The notes under the pieces: model-generated
Database searches by the model: none
Seen by the model: the letters and a program-made list of their open reading frames with translations, nothing else
Told to the model about the DNA's origin: nothing
Part shown: positions 9,884 to 18,316 of the stretch, piece after piece
Position numbering within the stretch: the stretch's first letter is position 1
Layout: every line of letters starts with the position of its first letter
Assembly (NCBI RefSeq): GCF_001570585.1
Contig: NZ_BBXF01000004.1
Coordinates: 554,746-618,745, forward strand
Reading direction: 5' to 3'
Origin: Herbidospora daliensis
GTDB taxonomy: Bacteria > Actinomycetota > Actinomycetes > Streptosporangiales > Streptosporangiaceae
DNA: 64,000 nt
Program-made: the position numbers and the translations under genes

Positions 9884-10681
9884 ATGCCGAGATGGATCAT
9901 CGACAAACCCGACCAGCTCACGTTCGACCCGGTCGACCGGCTGAGCGTGCGCATCGTGGCGGGCCACCTCGCGGTGCTCGCCAGTGACGGCCCGCCCAGC
10001 CTGGAGGTCAGCGAGATCGGCAGCGACCCGCTGCACGTCGACCTCGAAGACGGGCAGTTGACGGTCAGCTACGGCGACCTGAGCTGGGAGGGCGTGCTCA
10101 GCTGGTTGCGGCCCGGCGGCGGGCGCCGCTGCGTGGCCACGCTCACCGTGCCGAAGACCTGCCGGGTCGAGGCCGGGGTGATCTCCGCGGGGGCGGTCGT
10201 GGCCGGCTTCGAGGGCCGCACCAAGGTGCGCAGCGTGTCGGGCGGCATCGTGCTCGACGGCGTGAGCGGCGACGTCAACGCCGAGACCGTCTCCGGGTCG
10301 GTCGAGAGCCGCGCGCTGGCCGGCGACCTGTCGTTCACCAGCGTCTCGGGCGAGCTGACCGTCGCCGACGGCGTCCCGCGCCGCCTGCGCGGCAACACCG
10401 TGAACGGCGACATCACCGCCGATCTGGTGCTCGGCCCGACCGGCCACGTGACCCTCAACACGGTCTCGGGCTCGATCTGGGTGCGGCTCCCCCGGGCCAC
10501 CGACAGCGACGTGACCTTCCGTTCGATGTCGGGCAATCTGGAGTCCGCCTTCCCCGGCCTCACCTACAACGGCCACCCCGGCACCAAGACCCTCACCGGT
10601 CGCCTCGGCGGTGGCATGGCCACGCTCAGCGCGACCACGGTCTCGGGCGGCGTGACCCTGCTCAGTAAGGAAACAGAATGA
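9884..10681 (+). CDS. DUF4097 family beta-strand repeat protein
   Basis: A 265-residue protein with the repeating beta-strand pattern of DUF4097: successive VSGG, VSGDV, VSGSV, VSGEL, VNGDI, VSGSI and MSGNL units between about residues 115 and 230, which would form a right-handed beta-helix-like stack. There is no signal peptide or membrane segment, so it is probably cytoplasmic. DUF4097 proteins often accompany PadR or sigma/anti-sigma systems, but their job is unclear. Its last codon and stop overlap the start of the PadR gene (ATGA), so the two are translationally coupled. Confidence 0.8.
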   Translation: MPRWIIDKPDQLTFDPVDRLSVRIVAGHLAVLASDGPPSLEVSEIGSDPLHVDLEDGQLTVSYGDLSWEGVLSWLRPGGGRRCVATLTVPKTCRVEAGVISAGAVVAGFEGRTKVRSVSGGIVLDGVSGDVNAETVSGSVESRALAGDLSFTSVSGELTVADGVPRRLRGNTVNGDITADLVLGPTGHVTLNTVSGSIWVRLPRATDSDVTFRSMSGNLESAFPGLTYNGHPGTKTLTGRLGGGMATLSATTVSGGVTLLSKETE

Positions 10682-11436
10682 GTCCCGTCTTCGGCCACGG
10701 CAGGCTCCGGCTCTACCTGCTCAAGCTGCTGGAGGAGAGCCCCCGCCACGGCTACGAGGTCATCCGCCTGCTGCAGGACCGCTTCCTCGGCGTCTACTCC
10801 CCCTCCCCCGGCACGATCTACCCGCGCCTGGCCCGGCTGGAGGAGGAGGGCCTGGTCACCCACGAGGTCGTCGACGGCAAGAAGGTCTTCACCCTCACCG
10901 ACAAGGGCCGCGCCGAGCTGAACGACCGCCTCGACGAGCTCGCCGACCTCGAACGCGAGATCACCGCCTCGGTCCAGGACATCGCCCGCGAGGTCAAGGA
11001 GGACGTCCGGCAGACCGTGCGCTCCCTGCGCCACGAGCTGACCACGATGGCCCGCACCATCAACCAGGAGACGACCGGCACGGCCCGCGACACGCGCGAG
11101 GAGTGGAAACGCCAGCGCGAGCGGCAGAAGGCCGAGTGGTCCCGCCAGAAGCTGCAGTGGAAGGCCGACTCGGAGCGCTTCAAGGTCGAGTGGCAGCGCA
11201 TCTGGTCCGACGCGTGGGCCATGACGGGCCTGCCGACGCCCGCGAACGGCACGTCAGACGACGAGCGGGCCACGGCCAACGACGCCGAGCTCGGGCAGTA
11301 TCTGGCCGACTTCGTCGCCGACGTCAGGTCGGAGGCGGCCGACACCCGGCTGAGCGACGACGACCTGGCCGCCTGCAAGGCGGTCCTCGACGAGACCGCG
11401 GTCCGCCTGCGGGCGATCCTCGATCCGAACGGCTGA
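10678..11436 (+). CDS. PadR family transcriptional regulator
   Basis: A 252-residue regulator. Residues about 8-90 form the PadR winged helix (YLLKLLEESPRHGYEVIRLL, then PSPGTIYPRLARLEEEGLV). A long Arg/Lys/Glu/Gln-rich helical region (about 95-180) suggests a coiled coil used for dimerisation, and a short acidic helical tail follows. Overlap with the DUF4097 gene indicates one operon. PadR proteins typically repress their own operon, and the inverted repeat at 9829-9872 is a candidate site. The effector is unknown. Confidence 0.88.
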   Translation: MSPVFGHGRLRLYLLKLLEESPRHGYEVIRLLQDRFLGVYSPSPGTIYPRLARLEEEGLVTHEVVDGKKVFTLTDKGRAELNDRLDELADLEREITASVQDIAREVKEDVRQTVRSLRHELTTMARTINQETTGTARDTREEWKRQRERQKAEWSRQKLQWKADSERFKVEWQRIWSDAWAMTGLPTPANGTSDDERATANDAELGQYLADFVADVRSEAADTRLSDDDLAACKAVLDETAVRLRAILDPNG

Positions 11437-11509
11437 GCCCGATGGGTGACGCCCACCTGTGCGTGGTGTGCGGCCTGTCGCGCCGCTCGTGGTCGCTGCT
11501 CTGTTTCCG

Positions 11510-12472
11510 TCAGAGCGTGAAGACGATCTTCCCGAAGACGTCGCCCCCGGCCATCGCGGCGACGCCCTCGCGGGCCTCGGTCAGCGGGAGCACCCGGTCG
11601 ACCAGCGGGCGTACCCCCGTCTGAGCCAGGAAGGTGGCCAGGCGGCCGAGCTGGTCGCGGGTGCCCATGGTCGAGCCGATGATCTGCTTCTGCAGGAAGA
11701 AGACCTGGGCGAGCTTGGTGGGGGCCACCATGCCGCTGGTCGCGCCGCAGATCACGACCCGGCCGCCGGGGCGCAGCGAGGCGATCGAGTGGTCCCACGT
11801 CGCCTCGCCCACGCTCTCCATGACCGCGTCGACCCGCTCGGGCAACCGGGCGCCCGTCTCGAAGACCTGGTCGGCGCCGAGTTCGAGGGCCTTCTCGCGC
11901 TTGCCGCCGGAGCGGCTCGTCACCCACACGCGGTAGCCGGCCGCCCGGCCCAGCGCGATCAGGGCCGTCGAGACGCCGCCGCCCGCGCCCTGCACCAGCA
12001 CGGTCGAGCCGGGCTCCAGGCCCGCCTTCTCGAAGAGCATCCGGTAGGCGGTCAGCCACGCCGTCGGCAGGCAGGCCGCGTGCTCGAAGCTCAGTTCCGC
12101 CGGTTTGGGCACCAGGTTGCGCCGGGGCACCACGACCTTCTCGGCGAAGGTGCCCTGGTGCAGCTCCGACAGCAGCGTGCGTTTCGGGTCGAGGGTCTCG
12201 TCGCCGTTCACCGGCTCGCCGATGACGGCGTGCACGATGACCTCGTTGCCCGCCTCGTCGACGCCGGCCGCGTCGCAGCCGAGCGTCATCGGCAGCCGGT
12301 CGGGGCTGATGCCGATCCCGCGGAGGGTGAACAGGTCGTGGTGGTTGAGCGCGGTGGCGCGGACGGTCACCGTCGTCCAGCCGTCGGGGACGGCGGGCTC
12401 GGGCCGCTCGCCCACGGTCAGACCCTTGAGCGGGTCGTTCGGATCGGTCTGCGAAGCCGTGACTGCGATCAT
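11510..12472 (-). CDS. Zinc-binding-type alcohol dehydrogenase / quinone oxidoreductase family protein
   Basis: A 320-residue medium-chain dehydrogenase/reductase. The N-terminal GroES-like domain carries ATALNHHDLFTLRG and LGCDAAGVV-like sequence. The NAD(P) Rossmann motif is VLVQGAGGGVSTALIALGRAAG near residue 150. The cysteine-rich structural zinc loop of classical ADHs is absent, which points to the quinone oxidoreductase-like subgroup. It is convergent with the PadR operon and divergent from the trypsin-like gene array. Substrate unknown. Confidence 0.85.
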   Translation of the reverse strand: MIAVTASQTDPNDPLKGLTVGERPEPAVPDGWTTVTVRATALNHHDLFTLRGIGISPDRLPMTLGCDAAGVDEAGNEVIVHAVIGEPVNGDETLDPKRTLLSELHQGTFAEKVVVPRRNLVPKPAELSFEHAACLPTAWLTAYRMLFEKAGLEPGSTVLVQGAGGGVSTALIALGRAAGYRVWVTSRSGGKREKALELGADQVFETGARLPERVDAVMESVGEATWDHSIASLRPGGRVVICGATSGMVAPTKLAQVFFLQKQIIGSTMGTRDQLGRLATFLAQTGVRPLVDRVLPLTEAREGVAAMAGGDVFGKIVFTL

Positions 12473-12695
12473 GTCCAGAACATTACTCTATCCGTGTTAC
12501 CAAAGTGACGAAAGGGACCGAGACCGGCCGCGAATAATACGTAAACCGAATCGGCAAACCAGGGATCACCTGCGGAGATGCAATTCATAACAGCGGCGCA
12601 TGAATAACGGTAAGGCCAATTGACCCCGCCCTCTCGTTATATCTGCGGCGGCATCCGTGATCGCGTCATTAACGTTCGGAGCTGTTTCCACGTAT

Positions 12696-12722
12696 TTGGG
12701 ACGCACCCTCAATTCGTCCCAA
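12696..12722 (+). promoter_or_regulatory. Inverted repeat in the TL1 leader
   Basis: TTGGGACG (12696-12703) and CGTCCCAA (12715-12722) form an exact 8-base inverted repeat directly before the GGGAAAGG ribosome-binding site. The core GGGACGCA recurs about 32-36 bases before the starts of TL5, TL6, TL8 and TL9 and more distantly in TL10. Confidence 0.5.
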
Positions 12723-12736
12723 GGGAAAGGACTTCG

Positions 12737-13846
12737 ATGATCTCCCGAGCACGTCGTCTCTCCATCCCCCTCGCCGGCGCGATGGTCGCGTTCGGCGCGG
12801 TGGGCACCGCCTCGTCCGCCACGGCCACGGCCCCCAGTGACGTGACCCAGAAGGCGGCCCCCACCACGGCCGCCGCCGCGGCGCAGTTCTGGACCCCCGA
12901 CCGGCTCCGCGCCGCGAAGGACCGCACCGAGGAACTGGGCAACGCGGTCAAGGGCTCGGGCCGTCCGAGCACCCCCCAGCCCGACGGCAAGGCCGGTGTG
13001 GTCCCGCCGATCGGCGGCGAGAAGGCGGGCACCCCCGCCAGCAAGCAGGTCAACCTGCCCAACACGGTCGGCCGGGTGTTCTTCACCCTGCCGGGCAAGA
13101 ACCCGCTCGACCCGCGGAGCTGGAAGTACTGCTCCGGCACCTCGATCCAGGGCAAGTTCCGCAACGTCGTGGCCACCGCCGGGCACTGTGTGTACGACCC
13201 GGCCAGCAACCGCTTCTACGACAACTGGGTGTTCATCCCGTCGTACTGGGACGGCACGCAGGCGTGGAACGGCAAGGCGCCCTACGGCATCTACCCGGCC
13301 ACCTGGTACCAGGCGCACGACGACTTCGTGGTCAAGGAGGACTACGACTACGACTACGCGTTCGTCAACGTCGCCTCCGGTTACAAGGCCAGCTGGGAGA
13401 AGGTCGACGGCAAGTACAAGCTCGTGAAGACCGCCGTCGGCCGTCTCGGCGACAACGTCGGCGGCCAGGGCTTCACCTGGAACCGCAGCACCAAGACCAA
13501 CGTCTTCTCCTTCGGCTACCCGGCCGGCCCGCACCCCGACGGCGACCGTCCGTTCAGCGGCAAGACGATGAAGTGGTGCTACGGCCAGACCTCGGCCATG
13601 CCGGCCGCGCCGAAGTACAACGTCCAGGAGCACGTCGGCATCAAGTGCGGCATGACCGCCGGCGCCAGCGGCGGCCCGCTGCTGTGGAACTACAAGAGCA
13701 AGACCCGCTCGGGCTACCTCTACGGCGTCAACAGCATCGCCTGGGACACCGACGGCAACGACCGGTACGACCGGCTCTCGTCGCCCTACTTCAACGGCGA
13801 GACCTACGACGTCTACAAGGTCGCGGCCAACCGCTGGACCGCCTGA
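12737..13846 (+). CDS. Secreted trypsin-like serine peptidase TL1, triad intact
   Basis: A 369-residue secreted peptidase and the first of eleven tandem paralogues. A Sec signal peptide (about 1-30) is followed by a proline/alanine-rich pro-region and the S1-type core. Triad residues are His150 in TAGHC, Asp206 in YDYAFVNV and Ser311 in GASGGP. Cys pairs are visible around His (C...GHC) and as KWCYG with IKCGM before the active Ser. The C-terminal loop DTDGNDRYD resembles a calcium-binding loop. It should be an active extracellular protease. ATG 12737 follows GGGAAAGG. It is more diverged from TL3-TL9 than those are from each other, and is likely close to the ancestral state. Confidence 0.9.
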   Translation: MISRARRLSIPLAGAMVAFGAVGTASSATATAPSDVTQKAAPTTAAAAAQFWTPDRLRAAKDRTEELGNAVKGSGRPSTPQPDGKAGVVPPIGGEKAGTPASKQVNLPNTVGRVFFTLPGKNPLDPRSWKYCSGTSIQGKFRNVVATAGHCVYDPASNRFYDNWVFIPSYWDGTQAWNGKAPYGIYPATWYQAHDDFVVKEDYDYDYAFVNVASGYKASWEKVDGKYKLVKTAVGRLGDNVGGQGFTWNRSTKTNVFSFGYPAGPHPDGDRPFSGKTMKWCYGQTSAMPAAPKYNVQEHVGIKCGMTAGASGGPLLWNYKSKTRSGYLYGVNSIAWDTDGNDRYDRLSSPYFNGETYDVYKVAANRWTA

Positions 13847-13863
13847 AACTCCCTGAAACACCG

Positions 13864-13904
13864 GTGCCCGGGGGACGTTCTTCGTCTTCCGGGCACTTCC
13901 TTTT
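13864..13904 (+). terminator. Terminator after TL1
   Basis: Stem GTGCCCGG against CCGGGCAC, extended by GACG/CGTC inside, with TTCCTTTT following. Confidence 0.8.
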
Positions 13905-14070
13905 ACACGGGCCGTAGCGTGAACCCGATCTACTGGGACGGACCAGAGGCGCGTTCGGTTCCCTCGAATTCATAACGAGACAGCCAAGAACCTGTGCCTG
14001 ATCACTGGTGATCTGGAAAAATCACCCCTTACGATCGATACCTCCGTCACGAGACCCCCGAGAGGCCCCC

Positions 14071-15186
14071 ATGACCAGGCGGATCACCCTTGCCGCGGGC
14101 GGCGTCGCCGCCGCGCTGGGTGCCGCCGCGCTCCTCTCGGTCTGGACGCCGACGTCCACCCCCGCCATCGCGGCCCCGCCCACGGCGCCCCTGATGGAGG
14201 TCTCGGCGAAGATGGCGGCCCCGCCGGCCGAGAAGCACCTCGGCAAGGGCGTGATGGCCTACCCCCTCGCGGCGACCGGCGCCGACATGCAGAAGGTCGC
14301 CGCCTACTGGACGCCGGCCCGCCTGAAGGAGGCCAGCACCTACGTCCCGGCCTCCAAGCCGGCCGCCGGGGCCAGGCAGGCCCCCTCGATGGCCGAACTC
14401 TCCGGCGAGACCACGCTGACCTCGACCGCGACCGCCGCCGCGGCGCCCTCGCAGCAGCCGATGGTCGGCAAGGTCTTCTTCAAGCTGGGCGACAAGGAGT
14501 ACTGGTGCTCCGGTTCGGTCGTCCACTCCAAGAACCGCAACCTGGTCGCCACGGCCGGCCACTGCGGCTGGTCGCTCGGCCAGAACAAGCCCGTGGAGAA
14601 CTGGGTCTTCATCCCCTCCTACGCGGGCGGCTCGACCGACGCGGGCATCTACGTCGGCCACACGCTCTACCTCCACGAAGACTTCTCCGGCGCGGGCGAC
14701 TACGACCGCGACTACGCCTTCGTGACCGTCTACCGGGGCTTCACCTGGAAGGGCGACCAGCGGGTGCAGGGCGGCCGGCTCGAAGACAAGGTCGGCGCGT
14801 TCCAGTTCGCCTCGACGAAGGGCCGCTCGCGCGCGGTGTCGGTGTTCGGCTACCCGGCCGGCGCCCATCCTGACGGCAGCCGCCCCTACGACGGCCAGAC
14901 GGTCCGCCCCTGCGCCGGCGTCACCAAGGCCACCCCGGCGAGCGCCCCCACCTATCTGCTGGAGAACGGCGTCCTGCTGAACCCCTGCCCGTTCACGGCG
15001 GGCGCGAGCGGCGGCCCGTGGGTGCTCGGGTGGGACCCGGTGAAGAAGACTGGCTTCCTCAACGGCGTGACCAGCCTGACGTGGAACATCGACGCCGACG
15101 GCAAGCTCGACGCCGCGTCGTCGCCCTATTTCAACGCGGTGACCGCGCGGGTCTACCAGCAGGCCGCCAAGCAGGCGACGAACTAG
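14071..15186 (+). CDS. Secreted trypsin-like serine peptidase TL2, triad intact
   Basis: A 371-residue secreted peptidase. The signal peptide runs to about residue 35 (ending PAIAA) and a long pro-region follows. Triad: His164 (TAGHCG), Asp214 (YDRDYAFVTV), Ser313 (GASGGP). A second cysteine pair (VRPCAG and NPCPF) is kept. It is the most diverged family member: it lacks the GGPxxDxKPGxVPxIG pro-region segment of the others, and the C-terminal acidic loop is shortened to NIDADGKLD. Upstream, AATTCATAAC is shared with the region before TL1. No strong terminator is seen between it and TL3. Confidence 0.88.
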   Translation: MTRRITLAAGGVAAALGAAALLSVWTPTSTPAIAAPPTAPLMEVSAKMAAPPAEKHLGKGVMAYPLAATGADMQKVAAYWTPARLKEASTYVPASKPAAGARQAPSMAELSGETTLTSTATAAAAPSQQPMVGKVFFKLGDKEYWCSGSVVHSKNRNLVATAGHCGWSLGQNKPVENWVFIPSYAGGSTDAGIYVGHTLYLHEDFSGAGDYDRDYAFVTVYRGFTWKGDQRVQGGRLEDKVGAFQFASTKGRSRAVSVFGYPAGAHPDGSRPYDGQTVRPCAGVTKATPASAPTYLLENGVLLNPCPFTAGASGGPWVLGWDPVKKTGFLNGVTSLTWNIDADGKLDAASSPYFNAVTARVYQQAAKQATN

Positions 15187-15276
15187 AAAGCGCCTTGCAA
15201 GCGCGCATAAAGCGGGGATAAAGCGCAGGAACCTACCTTCATCACAGCACACCCTCTGTAATGAAGGAGCACCACC

Positions 15277-16470
15277 ATGCGATCCCGAGCGAAGCACCTC
15301 GCGCTCCTCGGCGCCACCGCCGGCCTTCTCGGCGCGGCCCTGGCCGTCCCGTCCGCGGCCAGCGCCGCTCCCGACGAGGCGTCCGACCCGCTGGCCGGCA
15401 GCGGCATCGCCGCCTGGAACGTCGTCGCCTTCTGGTACGGCCAGGCCAAGGCCAACCTGAACGCCGCCACCCCCTACGACGTCGAGACCAAGGTCGTCGC
15501 CAAGCACCTGTCGAAGGGCGGCCCGTCTGCCGACGGCAAGCCCGGCCTGGTCCCGCCGATCGGCGGCGCGGGCTCCACCTCGTCCAAGAACGTCAACCTG
15601 CCCCGCACGACCGGCAAGGTCTTCTTCCTGGACGCCGACAAGAAGCCCCGCTGGTGCACCGCCACCTCGCTCCAGGCGAAGTACAAGAACCTGGTCGCCA
15701 CCGCCGGGCACTGCGTCTACGACACCGAGTCGAACGCCGCCACGCTGAAGTACTGGGTGTTCGTCCCGGCCTACTACCAGGGCAAGACCCCCTACGGCGT
15801 GTACGTCGGCAAGCAGGCCTTCACCCACTACGACTTCGACGTCTACGAGGACTTCGACCGCGACTACGCCTTCGTCACCGTCTACAACGGCCTGAAGGCC
15901 CCGCACGACGGCGGCCCGCTCGACGGCGACTGGAAGAAGGTCTCCAAGAGCGAGTGGGACAAGTACCGCTCCTACGGCACCTACCCGTGGATCGTCGACA
16001 AGTACACGAAGAAGATCGGCTCGAAGTACTACATCTGGAAGTTCGTCGACGCCGGCCGGCTGGGTGACAACGTGGGCGGCCAGGGCTTCGCGTACAACCA
16101 GAAGAAGAACGTGAAGGACTACGTCTTCGGCTACCCGAGCGGGTCACACCCCGACGGCAACCACGCCTACACGGGCCAGACCCAGAAGTGGTGCTACGGG
16201 ACCACGTTCCCCGCCTCGGCGCCGGCCATCAAGGCGGAGGAGCTGCTCGGCGTCAAGTGCAGCTTCACCGGCGAGGGCTCGTCGGGCTCGGCCTGGATGT
16301 ACAAGTACAGCAACACCAGCCGCAAGGGCTACCTGAACGGCGTCACCGCCGCGGTCTCCGACACCGACGGCAACGACCGCATCGACGTCAGCCTCTCGCC
16401 CTACTTCGACGGCGAGACCTACGGCATCTACAAGCACGCGGCGAACCTGTGGTCGGGTTCGATCGCCTAA
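15277..16470 (+). CDS. Secreted trypsin-like protein TL3, triad kept in altered context
   Basis: A 397-residue protein, signal peptide about 1-30. His145 (TAGHC) and Asp196 (FDRDYAFVTV) are present. The active-site serine region reads GEGSSGSAW instead of GASGGPW, so Ser336 is kept but the following GGP, which helps shape the oxyanion hole, is GSA. Both cysteines of the KWCYG / VKCSF pair remain. Sequence otherwise closely matches TL4-TL9. It therefore looks like an intermediate between active and inactive members; whether it cuts peptides is uncertain. GAAGGAG precedes the ATG. Confidence 0.88.
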   Translation: MRSRAKHLALLGATAGLLGAALAVPSAASAAPDEASDPLAGSGIAAWNVVAFWYGQAKANLNAATPYDVETKVVAKHLSKGGPSADGKPGLVPPIGGAGSTSSKNVNLPRTTGKVFFLDADKKPRWCTATSLQAKYKNLVATAGHCVYDTESNAATLKYWVFVPAYYQGKTPYGVYVGKQAFTHYDFDVYEDFDRDYAFVTVYNGLKAPHDGGPLDGDWKKVSKSEWDKYRSYGTYPWIVDKYTKKIGSKYYIWKFVDAGRLGDNVGGQGFAYNQKKNVKDYVFGYPSGSHPDGNHAYTGQTQKWCYGTTFPASAPAIKAEELLGVKCSFTGEGSSGSAWMYKYSNTSRKGYLNGVTAAVSDTDGNDRIDVSLSPYFDGETYGIYKHAANLWSGSIA

Positions 16471-16475
16471 CCGGG

Positions 16476-16507
16476 AAAGGCCCGGCCGTCCTCGGCCGGG
16501 CCTTTTT
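16476..16507 (+). terminator. Terminator after TL3
   Basis: AAAGGCCCGGCCG and CGGCCGGGCCTTTTT arms with a 4-base loop; the stem core GGCCCGGCCG recurs after most other array genes. Confidence 0.9.
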
Positions 16508-16559
16508 CATGCCAAGAAGAATTAGACGTACATAGTCGGATTTCGGTGCCATGGAAAAA

Positions 16560-16575
16560 TGTGATTCGAGTCACA
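16560..16575 (+). promoter_or_regulatory. Crp-type box upstream of TL4
   Basis: TGTGATTCGAGTCACA fits TGTGA-N6-TCACA exactly. It lies 148 bases before the TL4 start and follows GGTGCCAT, a version of the GGTTCCATTGATC stretch seen next to the other boxes. Confidence 0.65.
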
Positions 16576-16723
16576 TTCGAACCAAGATCCGACTGCCGCC
16601 AGTCAAGTCCCACCTGCGGCAATGCGTGCACAACGGCCCCAAAGGCGCGGTGAAGTCGCTTTGGACACGCGGAACATCCCGCATATCGTCCTGACGGTCC
16701 CTTTACCAACGCATGGAGCAGCC

Positions 16724-17923
16724 TTGAAGCGCACCCTCGCCCTCTCCGGTGTGGCAGCCGGCCTGCTGGCCTCCGCCCTCGTCGCCCAGCCCGCCTCGGC
16801 GGCCGGCGACGTGGCGAGCGACCCGCTGGCGAAGACCTCCCTCGCGGCCAAGAACGTGGTCGCCTACTGGTTCGCCAACAAGTACGCCAACCTGGTCGGC
16901 TCGACCCCCTACAACGCCGAGACGACCATCAGCGTCAACAAGCACGTCTCCACCGGCGGCCCCGCGGCCGACGGGAAGGCTGGAACGGTCCCCGCGATCG
17001 GCGACGAGGCCAAGTCGGGCGGTTCCTCCAAGAACGTCAACCTCCCCCGCACCACCGGCAAGGTGTTCTTCCGCGGCGGCGACGGCAAGCCCCACTGGTG
17101 CACCGCCACCTCCCTGCAGTCGAAGTACAAGAACCTGGTCGCCACCGCCGGCAGCTGCGTCTACGACACGGTGACCAACAAGGCCACCCTCGACTACTGG
17201 GTCTTCGTCCCGGGCTACTACCAGGGCAAGACCCCGTGGGGCATCTACGTCGGCAAGACGGCCTACACCCACTACGACTTCGACGTCTACGAGGACGGCG
17301 ACCGCAACTACGCGTTCGTCACCGTCTACAACGGCCTCAAGGCGCCGTCGTCGGGCCTGCCCGCCAAGGGCAGCGAGTTCGCCCGGTGGATGCGCACCGA
17401 GAACACCAAGGAAGTCTCCAAGGGCGAGTGGGAGACCTACAGCAAGGCGATCCGCTCGCCCGGCCCGATCAAGGGCAAGTACTACGTCATCCGCTTCACC
17501 GACGCCGGCCGCCTCGGCGACAACGTCGGCGGCCAGGGCCTGGCCTACAACCAGAAGGTCGGCCAGAACGTCTACGTGTTCGGCTACCCGAGCGGCTCCC
17601 ACCCGGACGGCAACCACGCCTACACCGGCCACACGCTCAAGTGGAGCTACGGCAAGACGTTCAAGGCCAAGGCGTCGGCCGTGAAGGCCGAAGAGCTGAT
17701 CGGCGTGAAGTCGTCGTTCACCGGCCAGGGCTCGCTGGGCTCGGCGTGGTTGTCGCAGTACAAGAGCGCCCGTCGCCTCGGCTACCTGAACGGCCTGACG
17801 AGCGGCGTCTCCGACACCGACGGCAACAAGCGCATCGACACGAGCGTCTCGGCCTACTTCGACGGCGAGACCTACGGCGTCTACAAGGCCGCCGCGAACC
17901 TGTGGAGCGGCTCGATCGCCTAA
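16724..17923 (+). CDS. Secreted trypsin-fold pseudoprotease TL4 (all triad residues replaced)
   Basis: A 399-residue protein with signal peptide about 1-27. All three catalytic positions are changed: Ser144 for His (TAGSC), Asn195 for Asp (DRNYAFVTV) and Leu338 for Ser (GQGSLGSAW). The cysteine pair near the active serine is also gone (KWSYG, VKSSF). The fold-defining segments DAGRLGDNVGGQG and SPxFDGETYGVYKAA-like end are intact, so this is a maintained protein, not a decaying one. The insert between the Asn strand and DAGRLGDN is unique (about 50 residues). The start is TTG, with GGAG 5 bases upstream; an ATG at 16713 is out of frame. Likely an extracellular binding protein, function unknown. 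Confidence 0.88.
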   Translation: MKRTLALSGVAAGLLASALVAQPASAAGDVASDPLAKTSLAAKNVVAYWFANKYANLVGSTPYNAETTISVNKHVSTGGPAADGKAGTVPAIGDEAKSGGSSKNVNLPRTTGKVFFRGGDGKPHWCTATSLQSKYKNLVATAGSCVYDTVTNKATLDYWVFVPGYYQGKTPWGIYVGKTAYTHYDFDVYEDGDRNYAFVTVYNGLKAPSSGLPAKGSEFARWMRTENTKEVSKGEWETYSKAIRSPGPIKGKYYVIRFTDAGRLGDNVGGQGLAYNQKVGQNVYVFGYPSGSHPDGNHAYTGHTLKWSYGKTFKAKASAVKAEELIGVKSSFTGQGSLGSAWLSQYKSARRLGYLNGLTSGVSDTDGNKRIDTSVSAYFDGETYGVYKAAANLWSGSIA

Positions 17924-17969
17924 GCAAGATCGAACTGTCAAGATCGATCAGTCAAGATCGACCCCTGTG

Positions 17970-17999
17970 AAGGCCCGGCCGCTACGGCCGGGCCTTTGC
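17970..17999 (+). terminator. Terminator after TL4
   Basis: AAGGCCCGGCCG and CGGCCGGGCCTTT arms, same stem as after TL3. Confidence 0.85.
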
Positions 18000-18026
18000 C
18001 GTTCGCGGCAGGTTCCATTGATCGCA

Positions 18027-18042
18027 TGTGATTTATGTCACA
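18027..18042 (+). promoter_or_regulatory. Crp-type box upstream of TL5
   Basis: TGTGATTTATGTCACA, an exact TGTGA-N6-TCACA palindrome, preceded by GGTTCCATTGATC. The 393-base gap between TL4 and TL5 otherwise holds the TL4 terminator, this box and the conserved leader at 18232-18316. Confidence 0.75.
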
Positions 18043-18231
18043 TTCCCAGGCTGTTCTCAGGAACGTGTGGTTTTCTACGCCGCTCGCCTGTCACATACCC
18101 AGGGCACCAGAGCTGCGCTTCCGTCTCTTGCGTGTCATTGACACGTCTGTCAACACGCAGTGACTCAGATAACGGACACGCATCCGTCACTCCGAGTCAC
18201 ACACGAACCTCAGATAGCGCTTCAACCACAG

Positions 18232-18316
18232 AAGATCGCCGCTGTAGGGTCCAGCCATCCCTTTCCTGACGCATGGGACGCAAGCGCGGCCCACGTACAG
18301 ACCAAGGAGTTCCCCC
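18232..18316 (+). promoter_or_regulatory. Conserved promoter/leader of TL5
   Basis: A block repeated before TL5-TL10: a TGTARG or GTAACCTCC-like element, CATCCCTTTCCTGACG, ATGGGACGCA, then CCCACGTACAGACCAAGGAG with the ribosome-binding site and the ATG. TTCAAC about 16 bases before TGTAGG may be the -35. The block probably spans the core promoter and a 5' leader of about 60-70 bases. Confidence 0.6.

Noticed and set aside
5657..10576. Very long open frame (about 1640 codons) on the minus strand across kgd and the DUF4097 gene
   Set aside because: It is antisense to well-supported genes and has the biased composition expected of a shadow frame in GC-rich DNA.
11451..11624. Cys-containing ORF starting MGDAHLCVVCG after padR
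   Set aside because: Most of it is antisense to the oxidoreductase gene; only the first 20 codons are free and no further support exists.
14000..14030. GGTGAT/ATCACC repeat upstream of TL2 as a Crp box
   Set aside because: Spacing between the halves is 8 bases, not 6, and the outer T/A positions do not fit.
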